From positions 10,912,001 through 10,976,000 of the forward strand of contig NC_046674.1 in the NCBI RefSeq assembly GCF_003369915.1: 64,000 nt of DNA, read 5' to 3'. The notes beneath the pieces were generated by a model. That model searched no databases. It had not been told where the DNA came from and saw only the letters and a list, made by a program, of their open reading frames with translations. The DNA is from Drosophila miranda. Its lineage: Eukaryota > Arthropoda > Insecta > Diptera > Drosophilidae. Positions 22,283-35,547 of this stretch are shown piece by piece (position 1 is the first letter of the stretch; every line of letters starts with the position of its first letter). The position numbers and the translations under genes were made by a program.

Positions 22283-24436
22283 GTTCTAGACTAGACGAAT
22301 CAAAAACAATCCCTGAGATTAAACCCCAATACGAGCAAACAACTCTTAAGAATCTCCCAACTCGAATGCCAAATAATTTTGTAAAACTCTCTTTAGATCT
22401 AAGACAAAAGTGCATTATAAACGGATAAACATAAACACTAATATTTCTACTTAATGTTTAATTGATTTGATTTTTGTTCCTAATTGAAAGGCGTCCACGT
22501 CAGCGTTGGGTCCATCATCAAATCTTCTGCTCTTCTCAATGGAATGGACACGTCACTTCTCGCACACGCACATATGGGAACATTTGACCGCCCCATCACT
22601 CCGTTCTCCCACACAAACGGAACAGATTCATATACATATATATATATGTATATGTATATGTGTGTAACATAAACATAAAACGATTTTAGTTGTTTCCAGA
22701 TTCATTTCCAGCTGCGAGAACATTCCACCACACACACATTGATAGAAATGTTCCCACAGTTAGGCGATTAAGTTTCGGGACACCATGGCTTAATAGAAAT
22801 ACATTAAATGTCGTATATTTCCTTCTGTATTGTGTTTAAAAAGGACCAAGTCATGAATGGATTATTTGTCCCACTTTAACTCAATCCCAATGGGTGGGTT
22901 TAGACATTTTCCATTCACTGTTTATGTACAATACATCAAGACTGATAGATAGAGTGAGAATGAGAGAGATAGAGCTAGTGGGGGACGGGGACGGGGACGG
23001 GCAAGCACGAATCCGTTGCTTTGCCTCAAGCTGATTTTGATTCGGTTTTTTTTTTTTGGTTTCGACTTTCGCCGAGATAAGCAAATATTTCCATTTTCGG
23101 GTTGACAATTCTGTCTCCCTATTAAGACTGTGGAGAGTACAGGGGAGACTGGCTGGAGATAACACAACTGGTAGCGCAGCGGAGAGTTTGTAGGATGAAA
23201 GATGTAGAAAATGAAATATTTGTAGATCCCACCTCCACCTCCACCTTTAAGAAGAAATAACTCCACTCCTCTGTGTTCCTTTGTTGAAAATAATTCTTTA
23301 GCTTGCGAGTATTGATAGTTTTTGTTGTATGCTTTATTGATTTCCATTGAAATAGACACATTTATATAATTATCTTGGTTTCGTCAGCTCGTCAGCGTTT
23401 TGTTTTGTTTGTTTGTTGAATATTTTGTGGTTTTTAAAGTACAAAGTATTCAAAGTTTCTCAGTTTTTTTAGTTTTGATGATTTCAATTTCAGTACATAG
23501 TATACGAAGGACTTTCTCATTTTATACATACATGTATATAATATTGTGTGTATATATATATACCTATGTGTGTGTATGTAGATTGATAGTTCCTGGATCT
23601 AGCAAAAGTTTAAAAAGTTGTTACCTGCTGCTCTCCTCACATTTGCCAATCTTTGTTCTATCCAACAACATCTAAATACAAATATGTATGTAATAATGTA
23701 TGTAAGTGTAATTGCAATGGAACGTTTACTTTACTGACTCTCTCAAATATCCTACTAGCCTGATCCCCAAGGATATGCCCTCGGGGATGGGACCGACAAT
23801 CAACAGGCGAACTCTTTATGCTTTATGCTCTCTTTATGCGGCTATTCTCGTCTTCTCGTCCTCCTCTACTTTCCTTCACTATCCTCGCACTTTTTTTGTT
23901 TTTTTTTTTGGTTTTACCTCAGTTTTACAACATTAATTTTAATTACAAAAGGTTATTAAATAATACAAAATACAGTTACAGATTTTTCCATTGGTTTTTT
24001 CTTTCGTTTAGAAATATCTCGCAATCTGGCGATAACTTTTAGTTCGATTTAATGCACATGGAGAAAACTACCAATAGAAACAGGATTATAGGTTTGAATT
24101 ATATTTAGAAAAAAAAAAACACGGAAACGAAATTGAAACGGAAACGAACATGGAAACGGTAACGTAAGCGAAACAGAAGCAAGAAGTTGTGGCTGGGAAC
24201 GTTTGGGGTTCCCCCGAAATTAGTGGCAAAAGTGTAACCAAGAAGGATGGACCACATCCGACGACGGATGGCCAATGCCTCGGTTACATAATTGTTTTAT
24301 AGTTAATAATATTACGTTTAAATAGAAGTTCGTGTGTGTGTGTGTGTGTGTGTAATGCTTCGTGGGTGTTTTTGCTTCTTCACTTGCTCTGGGCTCCTCC
24401 ATCTGTACTGCTCCTGCTCCTGCTGGGATCCTTCTT
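22283..24436. other. 3' UTR region between convergent scf and Rac1
   Basis: No gene is seen. The stretch holds scf poly(A) signals, ATATGTATA microsatellites (22630-22665 and 23520-23580), a GA/GATA-rich tract at 22944-22978, a (GGGGAC)n G-rich array at about 22980-23001 and a (GT)n run at about 24331-24352. The right part is probably the long 3' UTR of Rac1. Confidence 0.5.
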
Positions 24437-25015
24437 TTAGAGCAGGGCGCACTTGCGCTTGGACTTGGGCTGCAGCACTGGGCAGAGCACCGATCTGATA
24501 GCCTCATCGAACACCGTCTTCAGTCCCTTTTGCGTTAGCGCCGAGCACTCCAGATATTTGACGGCGCCAATCTCCTTAGCCATGGCCAGGCCCTGGGGAT
24601 AGGTGATGGGTGCCAGCTTCTTGTCGCGCAGCTTCTCGATGGTGTTCTTGTCGTCGCGCAAATCCAGCTTGGTGCCCACCAGGATGATGGGTGTGCTGGG
24701 GCAGTGGTGCCGCACCTCCGGATACCACTTTGCGCGCACGTTCTCGAACGAGGCCGGATTCACCAGCGAGAAGCAAATGAGGAAGACATCTGTCTGTGGA
24801 TAGGACAGCGGACGCAGGCGGTCGTAGTCCTCCTGCCCGGCCGTATCCCACAATCCCAAATTAATGGGCTTGGCATCGACCATCACATTGGCCGAGTAGT
24901 TGTCGAACACGGTGGGTATGTACTCGCCGGGAAACGCATTTGTCGTGTAGCTGATCAGCAAGCAGGTCTTACCCACGGCTCCGTCGCCCACAACGACACA
25001 CTTAATCGCCTGCAT
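24437..25015 (-). CDS. Rac1: Rac1 small GTPase
   Basis: A single uninterrupted exon of 192 aa. It shows P-loop GDGAVGKT (10-17), switch I around [10 protein letters not shown], switch [21 protein letters not shown], nucleotide motifs TKLD and CSAL, a polybasic KSKRK tail and CAAX box CALL (geranylgeranylation). The [20 protein letters not shown] stretch and [15 protein letters not shown] are Rac-type and exclude Cdc42. Rac1 signals to the actin cytoskeleton through WAVE and PAK in membrane protrusion, axon growth and phagocytosis. It also agrees with the 61F gene order. The lack of coding introns is, as far as I recall, also true of the D. melanogaster gene. Confidence 0.97.
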   Translation of the reverse strand: MQAIKCVVVGDGAVGKTCLLISYTTNAFPGEYIPTVFDNYSANVMVDAKPINLGLWDTAGQEDYDRLRPLSYPQTDVFLICFSLVNPASFENVRAKWYPEVRHHCPSTPIILVGTKLDLRDDKNTIEKLRDKKLAPITYPQGLAMAKEIGAVKYLECSALTQKGLKTVFDEAIRSVLCPVLQPKSKRKCALL

Positions 25016-26343
25016 ATTTGTTGCGTTACTTTACTATTTTCTGTGGCTGCTGCGGCTGGAGTGCTTTGTGTGTGCGGCTGCTGATTGTGCGGCGCAGTGC
25101 GGGGGGGGGGTGTGGTATGGTGGCTGCTGCTGGTTGGCGTTTTTGGGCGAGGGCTGTTGCTTGCGACAGCCGAAATGCGTATGTATCACCACTTGTTTTA
25201 TGTGCCGTTTGGTCCTCTCGACGCGTGGTAATCGCGCCTTTCGCTGGGATTGCTTTTGTTCACGTTTTGTGCGTTTAATTTCCCAATTTCATCAAAAAAA
25301 TTAATTTTCTCAAAAAAATTTATTTTCTGTGTACGCGGACTTATCGATAAGATATACGGTCAGTGTGACCGCGGATTTATGGTTAAAATATACCGTCCGA
25401 CCCTCAGAAATATACCAAAATATACCGTCTCATTTTAAAAATATACCGTAAATATACTGACGAATTGAAGTTCTATTTTACATATTCTTCGTTTTTGATC
25501 TTCCGTCGCATATTACTAGCTATATTGATCTCTCAGCTTCGCCCACATAATTTTATATGATTTACTAATTGATTTTGTTCAAGATAAACTACTTTTAAGC
25601 ACTCGCATGTTTTTTATTTTGACAAAAACACGGTTTCAACAAAAACTACAGTCGCAGTGTTGTGACGTCAATGTTGCAGACTCATTACTTGTCAACCAGA
25701 GTATGTGCATTTGTATACCCTATTTCGTTAATATTATATAAAGATACTGTCTCCGACTGCATTTTGTTGGCCTATGAATGCATTTGATTAGTTTCTTGTA
25801 TATAAATCCTAATCCCTGTACCAAATCTTACCAATCTGTAAGAAGACCACTAATTGCAAAATATCGTTGAAATACCTTTAAAACAGAGACTGTCTAGTTT
25901 CTGCATTAATTAGAGCAGAGAATGTCAAACATTTTCTCAATTCTATAACATCCATTTCCCCCAGGGTATGAGTTCGCATGGAATTGGCAAAAATTTTTAT
26001 TTGGAATGGGACTCATTTGTTGCGAACCGGTTATTGCAAAATTTATCTTCCGTCGATTGAATGAAGAGTTCTTGCAGGTTTATTATGTATGATTGCTCCC
26101 TTTGTCATATCGTTCAATAAAATATAATTATGATTACCCGCTACGATATTGAACTATTTTCTTTACGATATATCTGCAGCAGCTGCTGGGTGTGTTCACA
26201 CTAGATTTAAAGCCAGTGCTGGAAAGTTACACGATTAATCGATTGTGCTGCAGTCGGCACACCAAAAACCAATTCGAATATTAAATTTGAGTTTTTTTAA
26301 ATTAGTTAGACCATAAACCCTAGGTATTACGCATCCAACAGCC
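25016..26343. other. Promoter region of Rac1 and spacer to CG9149
   Basis: At 25335-25450, read on the minus strand, lies the repeated module: GGTATATTTT copies, CTGAGGGTCGGACGGTATAT, then GGTCACACTGACC and TTATCGATAAG. It lies about 320 bp upstream of the Rac1 start in the sense direction and is a likely Rac1 core promoter. A G10 run lies at about 25101-25110. The rest (25450-26340) is AT-rich with no gene seen. A GTTCACACTAG site at about 26193 may belong to the CG9149 promoter. Confidence 0.5.
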
Positions 26344-27853
<1,510 letters not shown>

Positions 27854-28536
27854 TACTGCTCTCTCTCTCTCTTAGTCATTCAATCTAATTTATTATCCGC
27901 TGGTGCCTGTTCTCTCAAATTAAGCATACATTTGCAATTCCTCTGCTGTATTCCTCGATAGGTATTTTCCCCGTACTTACAATAGATTTTATGTGTTTGC
28001 CAAATAAAATCCAGAAAGAAATCCAATTATAGAATTGCCAATTTCCTGCCTGCGTCGTGCATCGCGCGTTTTCTCTATTAAAATTTCAAATTGTCTCTTA
28101 TTTGTTGGAAGCACAACCCATTTATTTAGTTGTTGCTTTTGTGTATACATAAAATACAAACATATTTGTACAATGGGAAGGTCAAAGGCTAATTCAGCAT
28201 GTACACTGCGTTTCGGGAGTAGGTATAACAATTTCTCTATTCTATTCAAAATTTGCTTCAGTTTCGGTTATCCGTATAAATTTTAGCTAAAAAATGATGC
28301 CTATTTTAGTATATGATAAATTTGTTTGTCTATTACAATCTGTTAGAAAGGTCTTAGCATTATGACATGCACTGTAACCGAGAGTGCGAAATGTTTATAG
28401 TAGATTTTCTCTGGGATGCAATTTATTGCCATTACTGAATAGCATTTTGTTGTACGATTCGTAGAATTTTGATGAGATGCAGCGGCAGCGGCAGCGGCGT
28501 GCATTATTTGCGAGTCGAAGCTCTTGGGTAATGATA
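27854..28536. other. Shared 3' region between convergent CG9149 and the NT5DC1-type gene
   Basis: A CT repeat follows the thiolase stop codon (27860-27872), and AATAAA lies near 28003. The remaining AT-rich part is the likely 3' UTR of the minus-strand neighbour. No gene is seen. Confidence 0.5.
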
Positions 28537-30189
28537 TCATCGTATGCCACTTCCAGTGCCACCTTCCCAGCAGCTCGTTGGATGCGTCATCTCCAGCTCT
28601 TTCGGCAGCCTGGGCGAAAAGCCATACGGATTGGTGCACACGATGCGTTGGGCGGGCGCCGTCTGGGCCACCTCCTGCATGGAGGGCACACAGATTTGGG
28701 CAAAGCTGCTGATGAAGTTCGACCAGAGGGTGGGCTGGCAGCCGATGGCAAAGTACGAGCCCCACAGCTGCGAATCCAGCTCGGCGAAATATGGATAGTT
28801 CTTCTCCTCCATCAGCAGCTCCTCGGCAATGGCCACGGCATCAAAGTCTCGATGCTTCACGGGCGTGTAGACATCTTGGATGATGTTGTCGCCAAAGTAC
28901 AGGGCCCTGGCCTGGGCGGGTTCTTTGTTTAGCAGCCGCGCGAGTGCTTTGTGCAGCTGATGCCAGTTGCCCTGCGAGTAGAGCTCCCCCGGCTTGAGTA
29001 TCCCAGCATCCTGTGGCAGCTCCGTGTTGGCCAGCTCCTTCAGCTCCCTCACATCCACCTGCAGGAAGGGACGCTGAATGGTAAAGAACCCCGGCTTCTT
29101 GGCGTAGGTCACCACAAAATCGAAATACTCCTGCCAGTCCTTGCCCAGCGCTTGGGTCGCCGTCAGATTGGCAAAATCAATGTTGGAGCCCGTCAGCAGG
29201 AAGAGTTTCTTGCCGGATTTCCTCAGTGCCGACAGCCAGTCCATCACGCTGCTGTCCGTGCACAGGACATACTTCTGGGGATCCGCCCGCATGCCCTTGA
29301 AGTACAGGCTGATGTCGTTGGAAAAGTGATCTCTGCTGAAGATGTGCATGAGACCGGCCTGCAGATCACGCCACACTTCGTACTCCTGCGGCGGGGACTC
29401 GCTCTCCTTGTCCACCAAGTCCACGGCCTGGGCAAACACCAACGCGCTGGGCGTATCAAAGTAGTCCAGCAGGGAGCGCATCTGCTCGGAGGCCGCACCG
29501 TTCCAGGTGGACAGCGGGTCCTTGTAGAAGGATGTGGTGATCGCCCATTGCCGCTCTGGTCCGTAGATGGCCACGATTTCTTCGTCTGTCAGTAGCCGGG
29601 TGCCATGTGTGGCCCTCAAGATTTGCGCCTCGCTGCTCAGCTTCAGGATATTGCCGCGCGGCCCATCCAGGAACAGACCCTTCTGCAGAAAGTCCAGATC
29701 CATGGGCAGCTTCAGCAGCTGCTCGGAGTAACCCTTGTTATCGACCAGATACCGCTTCAGCACGTCGTAGATTAGGGCCGACATGTTGGTGAGATTGTAG
29801 CGCAGCAGAGTGCCGTCCAGGTCGAACCCAATGATGTCATAGTCCTTGAGAGACAGCTCCTTGCAGTAGGAGGTCATGATGGTGCTAGCAGAATATCGCG
29901 AATAACTGCGGCCAGCAAAACCGTGGATCACTTGTCGCGTCGTCTGGACCGTAAACGTTTTCGTGTGCACTCGTTCACGCGGTGCTGTTGCTGTTGCTGT
30001 TGCTGCTGCCGTTGGGGCTCTAAACGTCATTGAATTTTGCGCCAAATTCACACAGTTACGTAATAAACGCAAAACATCTGTTCGATATCTGTGCGTGTGT
30101 GCGTTTGTTTTTGTTGATGTGGCGTACAAAATCGAGCTGGAACTGGTAAAGGCCCCCAGACTGTGCCCCGATCTGCCCAAGGCCTGCAT
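28537..30189 (-). CDS. CG2277: NT5DC1-type 5'-nucleotidase-domain HAD protein, possibly mitochondrial
   Basis: One open frame of 550 codons without introns. The HAD motif I is DIIGFDLDGTLLRYN. Motif II/III features follow (FLLTGSNIDFANL, then VVTYAKKPGFF, then YFGDNIIQDVY), and the order matches human NT5DC1. The substrate of this branch is unknown. Motif I retains both Asp residues needed for phosphotransfer. The start is uncertain: Met at 30189 (AAAATG context), Met at 30030 and Met at 29877 are all in frame. The segment before 29877 is rich in Arg, Ser and Thr with almost no acidic residues and could be a mitochondrial presequence; part of it may instead be 5' UTR. It is divergent from Ctr9 with about 350 bp between the starts. 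Confidence 0.85.
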   Translation of the reverse strand: MQALGRSGHSLGAFTSSSSILYATSTKTNAHTHRYRTDVLRLLRNCVNLAQNSMTFRAPTAAATATATAPRERVHTKTFTVQTTRQVIHGFAGRSYSRYSASTIMTSYCKELSLKDYDIIGFDLDGTLLRYNLTNMSALIYDVLKRYLVDNKGYSEQLLKLPMDLDFLQKGLFLDGPRGNILKLSSEAQILRATHGTRLLTDEEIVAIYGPERQWAITTSFYKDPLSTWNGAASEQMRSLLDYFDTPSALVFAQAVDLVDKESESPPQEYEVWRDLQAGLMHIFSRDHFSNDISLYFKGMRADPQKYVLCTDSSVMDWLSALRKSGKKLFLLTGSNIDFANLTATQALGKDWQEYFDFVVTYAKKPGFFTIQRPFLQVDVRELKELANTELPQDAGILKPGELYSQGNWHQLHKALARLLNKEPAQARALYFGDNIIQDVYTPVKHRDFDAVAIAEELLMEEKNYPYFAELDSQLWGSYFAIGCQPTLWSNFISSFAQICVPSMQEVAQTAPAQRIVCTNPYGFSPRLPKELEMTHPTSCWEGGTGSGIR

Positions 30190-30539
30190 TTTATCTTATC
30201 CGCTAGCACATCTCACTTCCCCGAACTTAAGGTCTAAAATTATTAAAGATTGCACATTTTTCCTATCCTCGTTTTTTGTTTTGTTTTTGTTTTTTTTTTT
30301 GAGTGTTTTTAAGTGCTTTCTCCTCCCATCTTTCCGATAGCAACACAGTGTCGATATCTATGGTTATCGAAAAATTCGGATTTTTTTCAGCTATCGCCTG
30401 CGGTTAACGCCTGGGTGCCATCTCTAGCCATCATTCGGAGAATTGTCTCTATTATTTTTTGATTTTCTGCTAATTTTCCGCCATTTAATCGGTCATTTGT
30501 GGTCAGATTGTTGGCTTTTAGGCCAATACCGCTCAAGCC
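30190..30539. promoter_or_regulatory. Bidirectional promoter between the NT5DC1-type gene and Ctr9
   Basis: The 350-bp gap holds GTCGATATCTATGGTTATCG (30352-30371) and AGCTATCG (about 30389), DRE/BEAF-like cores, and a poly-T tract near 30290. Divergent housekeeping genes sharing a CGATA-rich promoter are common in Drosophila. Confidence 0.5.
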
Positions 30540-33500
30540 ATGTCCAACTGCATTGAAATACCCCTGCAGGACACCGATGAGGTGAGTTTTTGAGGGGTTT
30601 TGACTGATTTTCGCCACAGACTGGCAATATGTTTTCGCATTTTCGTAGGTCATTGAGGTGGATCCCGATCAACTGCCGGACTGCCTGGAGGTCCTGAGTA
30701 TCCTCAAGCAGGAGCGCGCCCCATTACATGTATGGGTGAATGTGTCGGTGAGTAAAAGGAGTCTGCTTCTATCCGCTGATTCCACTGCTAATGGTGGCCA
30801 CATGGTGCTCTGCTCTGCTCTCTTCTAGCTGGCATACTACAAGCAGAAGAAGACCGATGATTTCGTCACGCTGCTGGAGGACTCGCGGGGGCCCGAGGCC
30901 AACAAGGAGTATCGGGACTCGGACAAGGATCTCATGCGCGCTCTGGACATGCTGGCCGCCCACTATGTCCAGGAGGCCTATCGCGAGAAGTCCAAGGACA
31001 AGAAACGAGAGCTCTTCATGAAGGCCACGAACCTCTACACGAATGCCGACAAAATTATCATGTACGATCAGAGCCATCTGCTAGGTAGGGCCTACTTCTG
31101 CCTGCTGGAGGGCGACAAGATGGACCAGGCGGACGCACAGTTCAACTTTGTGCTGAATCAATCGCCCTCGAACATCCCCTCGCTGCTGGGCAAGGCGTGC
31201 ATTGCCTTCAATCGCAAGGACTATCGCGGTGCAATGGCCTTCTACAAGAAAGCCCTTCGAACGAACCCCAACTGCCCGGCAAATGTGCGGATAGGCATGG
31301 CCCACTGTTTCCTCAAGATGGGCAATCCCGAGAAGGCGAAACTCGCCTTCGAGCGAGCCCTGCAGCTCGACCAGCAATGCGTGGGCGCCCTCATAGGCCT
31401 GGCCGTGCTGAAGCTCAATCAACTGGAGCCCGAATCGAATAAATTGGGTGTCCAGATGCTCTCCAAGGCCTACACCATCGATAATGCCAATCCCATGGTG
31501 CTCAATCACCTCGCTAACCATTTCTTTTTCAAAAAGGACTACCAGAAGGTCCATCATCTCGCACTGCATGCCTTCCACAACACAGAGAACGAGGCAATGC
31601 GCGCCGAAAGCTGCTACCAGCTGGCCAGGAGTTTCCATGCCCAAAGCGACTACGATCAGGCGTTTCAGTACTACTACCAATCCACACAAATAGCGCCGGC
31701 AAACTTTGTCCTGCCACACTATGGCCTGGGCCAGATGTACATCTATCGCGGGGATACCGAGAATGTAAGTTCAAGGAAGGGTTTCGCAAGAGAATTACTT
31801 GTAATTGTGGCACTTTTCAGGCTGCCCAATGCTTTGAGAAGGTACTCAAGATTCAGCCAGGGAACTACGAGACAATGAAGATCCTTGGCTCGCTGTATGC
31901 TCACTCCAACTCGCAGTCGAAGCGAGACATGGCCAAGACGCACCTGAAGAAGGTCACCGAACAGTTCCCGGACGATATCGAGGCCTGGATAGAGCTCGCC
32001 CAGATCCTCGAGCAGAACGATCTGGCTGCCTCGCTGGCGGCATACGGCACGGCATCGAAGATTCTGAAGGACAAGGCCAAGTATGAGATTCCTGCAGAGA
32101 TCCAGAACAATGTCTCGTCGCTGCACTACCGCCTGGGGGATCTGATTGAGGCGAAGGTGAAGCTGGAGTCGGCGCTGCAGCATGCCATCTCCGAGATGGA
32201 CAAGGATGTCAAGTACTACGAGTCCATTCAGGTCACCATGAAGTACAATCTGGCGCGGCTGAACGAGGCCATGAGCAGCTACGATGTGGCCGACAAGCTG
32301 TATAAGGAGATCCTCAAGGAGCACCCGAACTACATCGACTGCTACCTCCGTCTCGGGTGCATGGCCAGAGACAAGGGCCTGATATTCGTGGCCTCGGATT
32401 TCTTCAAGGATGCTCTGAACATCAACAACGACAATCCGGATGCTCGCTCGCTGCTGGGCAATCTTCATTTGGCCAAAATGCAGTTTGCTTTGGGACAAAA
32501 GAACTTTGAGACGATCCTCAAGAATCCAGCCACATCCACGGACGCCTACTCCCTGATAGCCCTTGGGAACTTCTCTCTCCAGACGTTGCATCAACCGAGC
32601 CGGGACAAGGAGAAGGAGCGCAAGCATCAGGAGAAGGCATTGGCCATATTCAAGCAGGTCCTGCGCAACGATCCTCGCAATATTTGGGCCACAAACGGCA
32701 TTGGTGCTGTGCTGGCCCACAAGGGATGTGTAATCGAGGCACGAGACATCTTTGCACAAGTGCGCGAGGCCACCGCCGACTTCTCGGACGTCTGGCTGAA
32801 CATTGCCCACGTTTACGTGGAGCAAAAGCAGTACATCAGTGCCATTCAGATGTACGAGAACTGCATGAAGAAGTTCTACAAGCACAACAACGTCGAGGTG
32901 ATGCAGTACCTGGCGAGGGCCTATCTGCGGGCCAATAAACTGGTGGAGGCCAAGGCCGTGCTGCTCAAGGCGCGCCGTGTGGCCCCCCAGGACACTGTGC
33001 TGCTGTTCAACATTGCCGTAGTGCTCTCCCGCCTGGCCATGGCCATTCTAAAGGATGAGAAATCCACCCTAGAGGTGGTCCTGCAAGCTGTTCACGAACT
33101 GGAGTTGGCGCACAAGTAAGTCCCCCCTTGCCCCCGCCTAAACCGCCTGCGTATCCCTTTTCTAATCCTTCATTCTCATCTCCAGATACTTTCAGTATCT
33201 ATCTGTTCATGGCGACAAGAATCGATTCAACATTGAGGTCGCAGGCGTGGAGGCCAACACCTGCCAGGATCTCCTGTCGCAGGCCCAATACCATGTGGGT
33301 CGTGCCCGTCGCATCGACGAGGAGGAGCGTTCGTTGCGCCGCAAGCAGGAGGAGGAGCGCGAGGCCTTCAAGCTGAAGGTCGCCGAGCAGCGCAAGCGGC
33401 GCGAGGAGGAGGCCCAGACGTCGCGCGACCAGCTGCTGGCTAAGCGCCAGGAGTATGTGGAGAAGACCAAGAACCTGCTTATCATTGCCGATGCCCCGGA

Positions 33501-34407
33501 CAAGGAGCGCAAAAAGGGCAGCGGCAGGCCACGCAAGGATGACTACATCTCGGGCAGCGACAGCAACGAGGGTGGACCGCGCGAGGGGGGCGAACGCCCT
33601 GCCAAAAAGAAGAGCAAAGGCGAGCGCAAGAAGGGCGGCAGCGGACGCAAGCGCAAGACGGAGAAATACGAGAGCGACAGCGAGGAGGAGCCCAGTGGCG
33701 GTGGCCAAAAGTCGGGCAAACGGAAGAGCAAGAAGTCCAAGCCAGGCGCAGGAGCCAAGGACTCCAAGGAGAAGCTGTCGGCCAAGCAGCGTCTCAAAAT
33801 CGTGTCCAAGGAGACCATCTCCACGAGCGAGTCGGAGAGCGATGGAAAACGGCGAAGTAGGAGCAGAAGTCGCAGTGGCAGCCGAGCCAGTCGTTCGCAC
33901 AGCGACAGTCGCAGCGGCAGTGGCAGCGATCGTGGCCGCAAGCGCAGTAGGAGTCCGAGTGGCTCTGGCAGTGGCAGCGATAGCGATGGAGCCGCCAAGC
34001 GTAAGAGGGCCAAGAATCGCATTGAGTCCGGCGGCGAATCGGACAAATCGCGCTCTCGATCGCGCTCGAAATCTGGATCCCGTGGCAGATCCCGCTCCAA
34101 GTCCGGTTCCCGTGCCAAATCACGCTCCCGCTCCAAGTCTGGGTCCCGCTCCCGATCACGCTCCAGGTCCAAGTCCAAGTCCAGGTCCCGCTCCAAGTCC
34201 GGCTCCCGATCCCGCTCTCGATCACGCTCCAAATCTGGCTCTCGTTCTCGCTCCCGTTCCCGTTCAAAGTCTGGCTCCCGCTCTCGCTCCCGTTCAAAGT
34301 CTGGCTCAAGGTCAAGGTCAGGGTCTCGATCGCGCTCTCGATCTGGCAGCAGATCCAGGTCCGGATCACGCAGTCCCTCCGGCTCGCCGTCTCCTGCAGC
34401 AAACTAA
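30540..34407 (+). CDS. Ctr9: Ctr9, TPR subunit of the Paf1 transcription-elongation complex
   Basis: Five exons: 30540-30581, 30649-30747, 30829-31764, 31821-33115 and 33186-34407, giving 1197 aa. The N-terminus ([18 protein letters not shown]) is typical of CTR9. Many tetratricopeptide repeats follow to about residue 850 (for example [20 protein letters not shown] and [19 protein letters not shown]). A charged coiled segment ([18 protein letters not shown]) comes next, then a C-terminal 200-residue tail of SRSRSKSGS-type repeats. It scaffolds the Paf1 complex on RNA polymerase II and supports H2B ubiquitination and H3K4/K36 methylation. The RS tail is built from a tandemly expanded DNA repeat (about 34050-34380) and probably varies in length between species. 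Confidence 0.96.
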
Positions 34408-34558
34408 AAGACACAACCAGCGGCGCTTTACAAGATATTTTCGACTATATTTAGTGTTTCCTTTGAGAGTTGTAAAGATTTGAATAAAAAGACTTTGCCG
34501 CCACGCAAAGGCAGTGGAGGAGGATTCCCACTAGAGATCCTGGGGCTTCGATTGCACA

Positions 34559-35547
34559 TCAGTTTCTGAGGTTCTGCTGGATCATTTCCCGGACAATCGC
34601 TGCCACCGGCTGCGAGTGACGCAGGACAAAGGCATGGTCAATTTTTTGGCCATCCAGCGTGGCGTCCACCTGGGGATAGTGTTTTTTAAGCTGCTCGTAG
34701 TAGGAGACGGGCACCCAGCCGTCCGTGGTGCCGTAATAGAACTTCAGCAAATGGAGATTCCTTTCGATAATCTCCTTCTGGAGGCCGCGCACACGGCACA
34801 TCTCATCGTCGGCGAGGAACACCACCTTCTCGGCCACCGAGGGTTTCGAGTACTGGAGGGCGGTGTCGAGGAACGAGCGCGGTATGGAGAAGATGAGAAA
34901 GTAGATCTGGATGAGGAAGAGGCGCAGCCAGACGGGCAGGGCATTGAAGAATTTGAAGAAGACGTAGCCAAACACCGAGTACAGGGGCATGGCCAGCTTG
35001 GTGAAGACCCAGCCGTTGGGCGACTCGATCATCCGCTCGACTGTGGGGAAGAGCATGTAGCACTTTTGGACACGGCTCCGCACGCTCTCGTCCTCCAGCA
35101 TCTGGAGAATCATCCACGCGCCAATCGAATGTCCGATTAGATGGATCTTCACATCTTTGGGCACGTACTTCTTGATGAACGCCAACTTGTGTTTGATCTG
35201 ACCGTCTAGATTGAAGATCTCCTCGTTGCCTGTCAGCTGGGGTACCTCGCGGATGCTCGCCTCTGGCGGATCGTCATGGCCCGCGTGTCCTGTACAGAAT
35301 AAGCGAAAAAATAAAGGAACATTCTTTTGGGATGGCTCTAGCACCTTCTCTCACCAATCACCCACACCGGGAGGTCACCCAATTGCTTCTGCAGGGTGCT
35401 GGCAAACTCCGTGTAGAAGCCCGGGAGCCCTGGGTTGCCTGTTATACAAATGACGAGCTCCTTCTCGGTGACCGTCTCCTCGATCCACCTGCCCCACGTG
35501 AGTATATGGGTGGGTATGGAGTTGATGTTCACGTAGGCCTCCTGCAT
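34559..35547 (-). CDS. CG9186: Lipid droplet-associated hydrolase (LDAH family)
   Basis: Two exons on the minus strand (35547-35355 and 35289-34559) give 307 aa, the length of the D. melanogaster protein. The alpha/beta-hydrolase core starts VICITGNPGLPGFYTEFA. The oxyanion/second block is HAGHDDPP, the nucleophile elbow is GHSIGAW, and the catalytic His is probably in KIDHAFVLRHSQ. The hydrophobic middle (PVWLRLFLIQIYFLIFSIPR) is the hairpin expected to target the protein to lipid droplets. A role in sterol or neutral-lipid turnover is inferred from the family. It is convergent with Ctr9; the stop codons are about 150 bp apart, with the Ctr9 AATAAA at 34484. Confidence 0.95.

Noticed and set aside
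24437-25015. Cdc42 identity for the Rho-family GTPase
   Set aside because: Insert and switch residues ([23 protein letters not shown]) are Rac-type and the 61F gene order expects Rac1.
31743-32885. 380-codon open frame antisense to Ctr9
   Set aside because: It crosses an intron of Ctr9 on the other strand and is only a codon-bias shadow.
33455-34483. Alternate + frame of 342 codons over the Ctr9 tail
   Set aside because: Low-complexity Ala/Arg/Pro readout of the RS repeat in the wrong frame.
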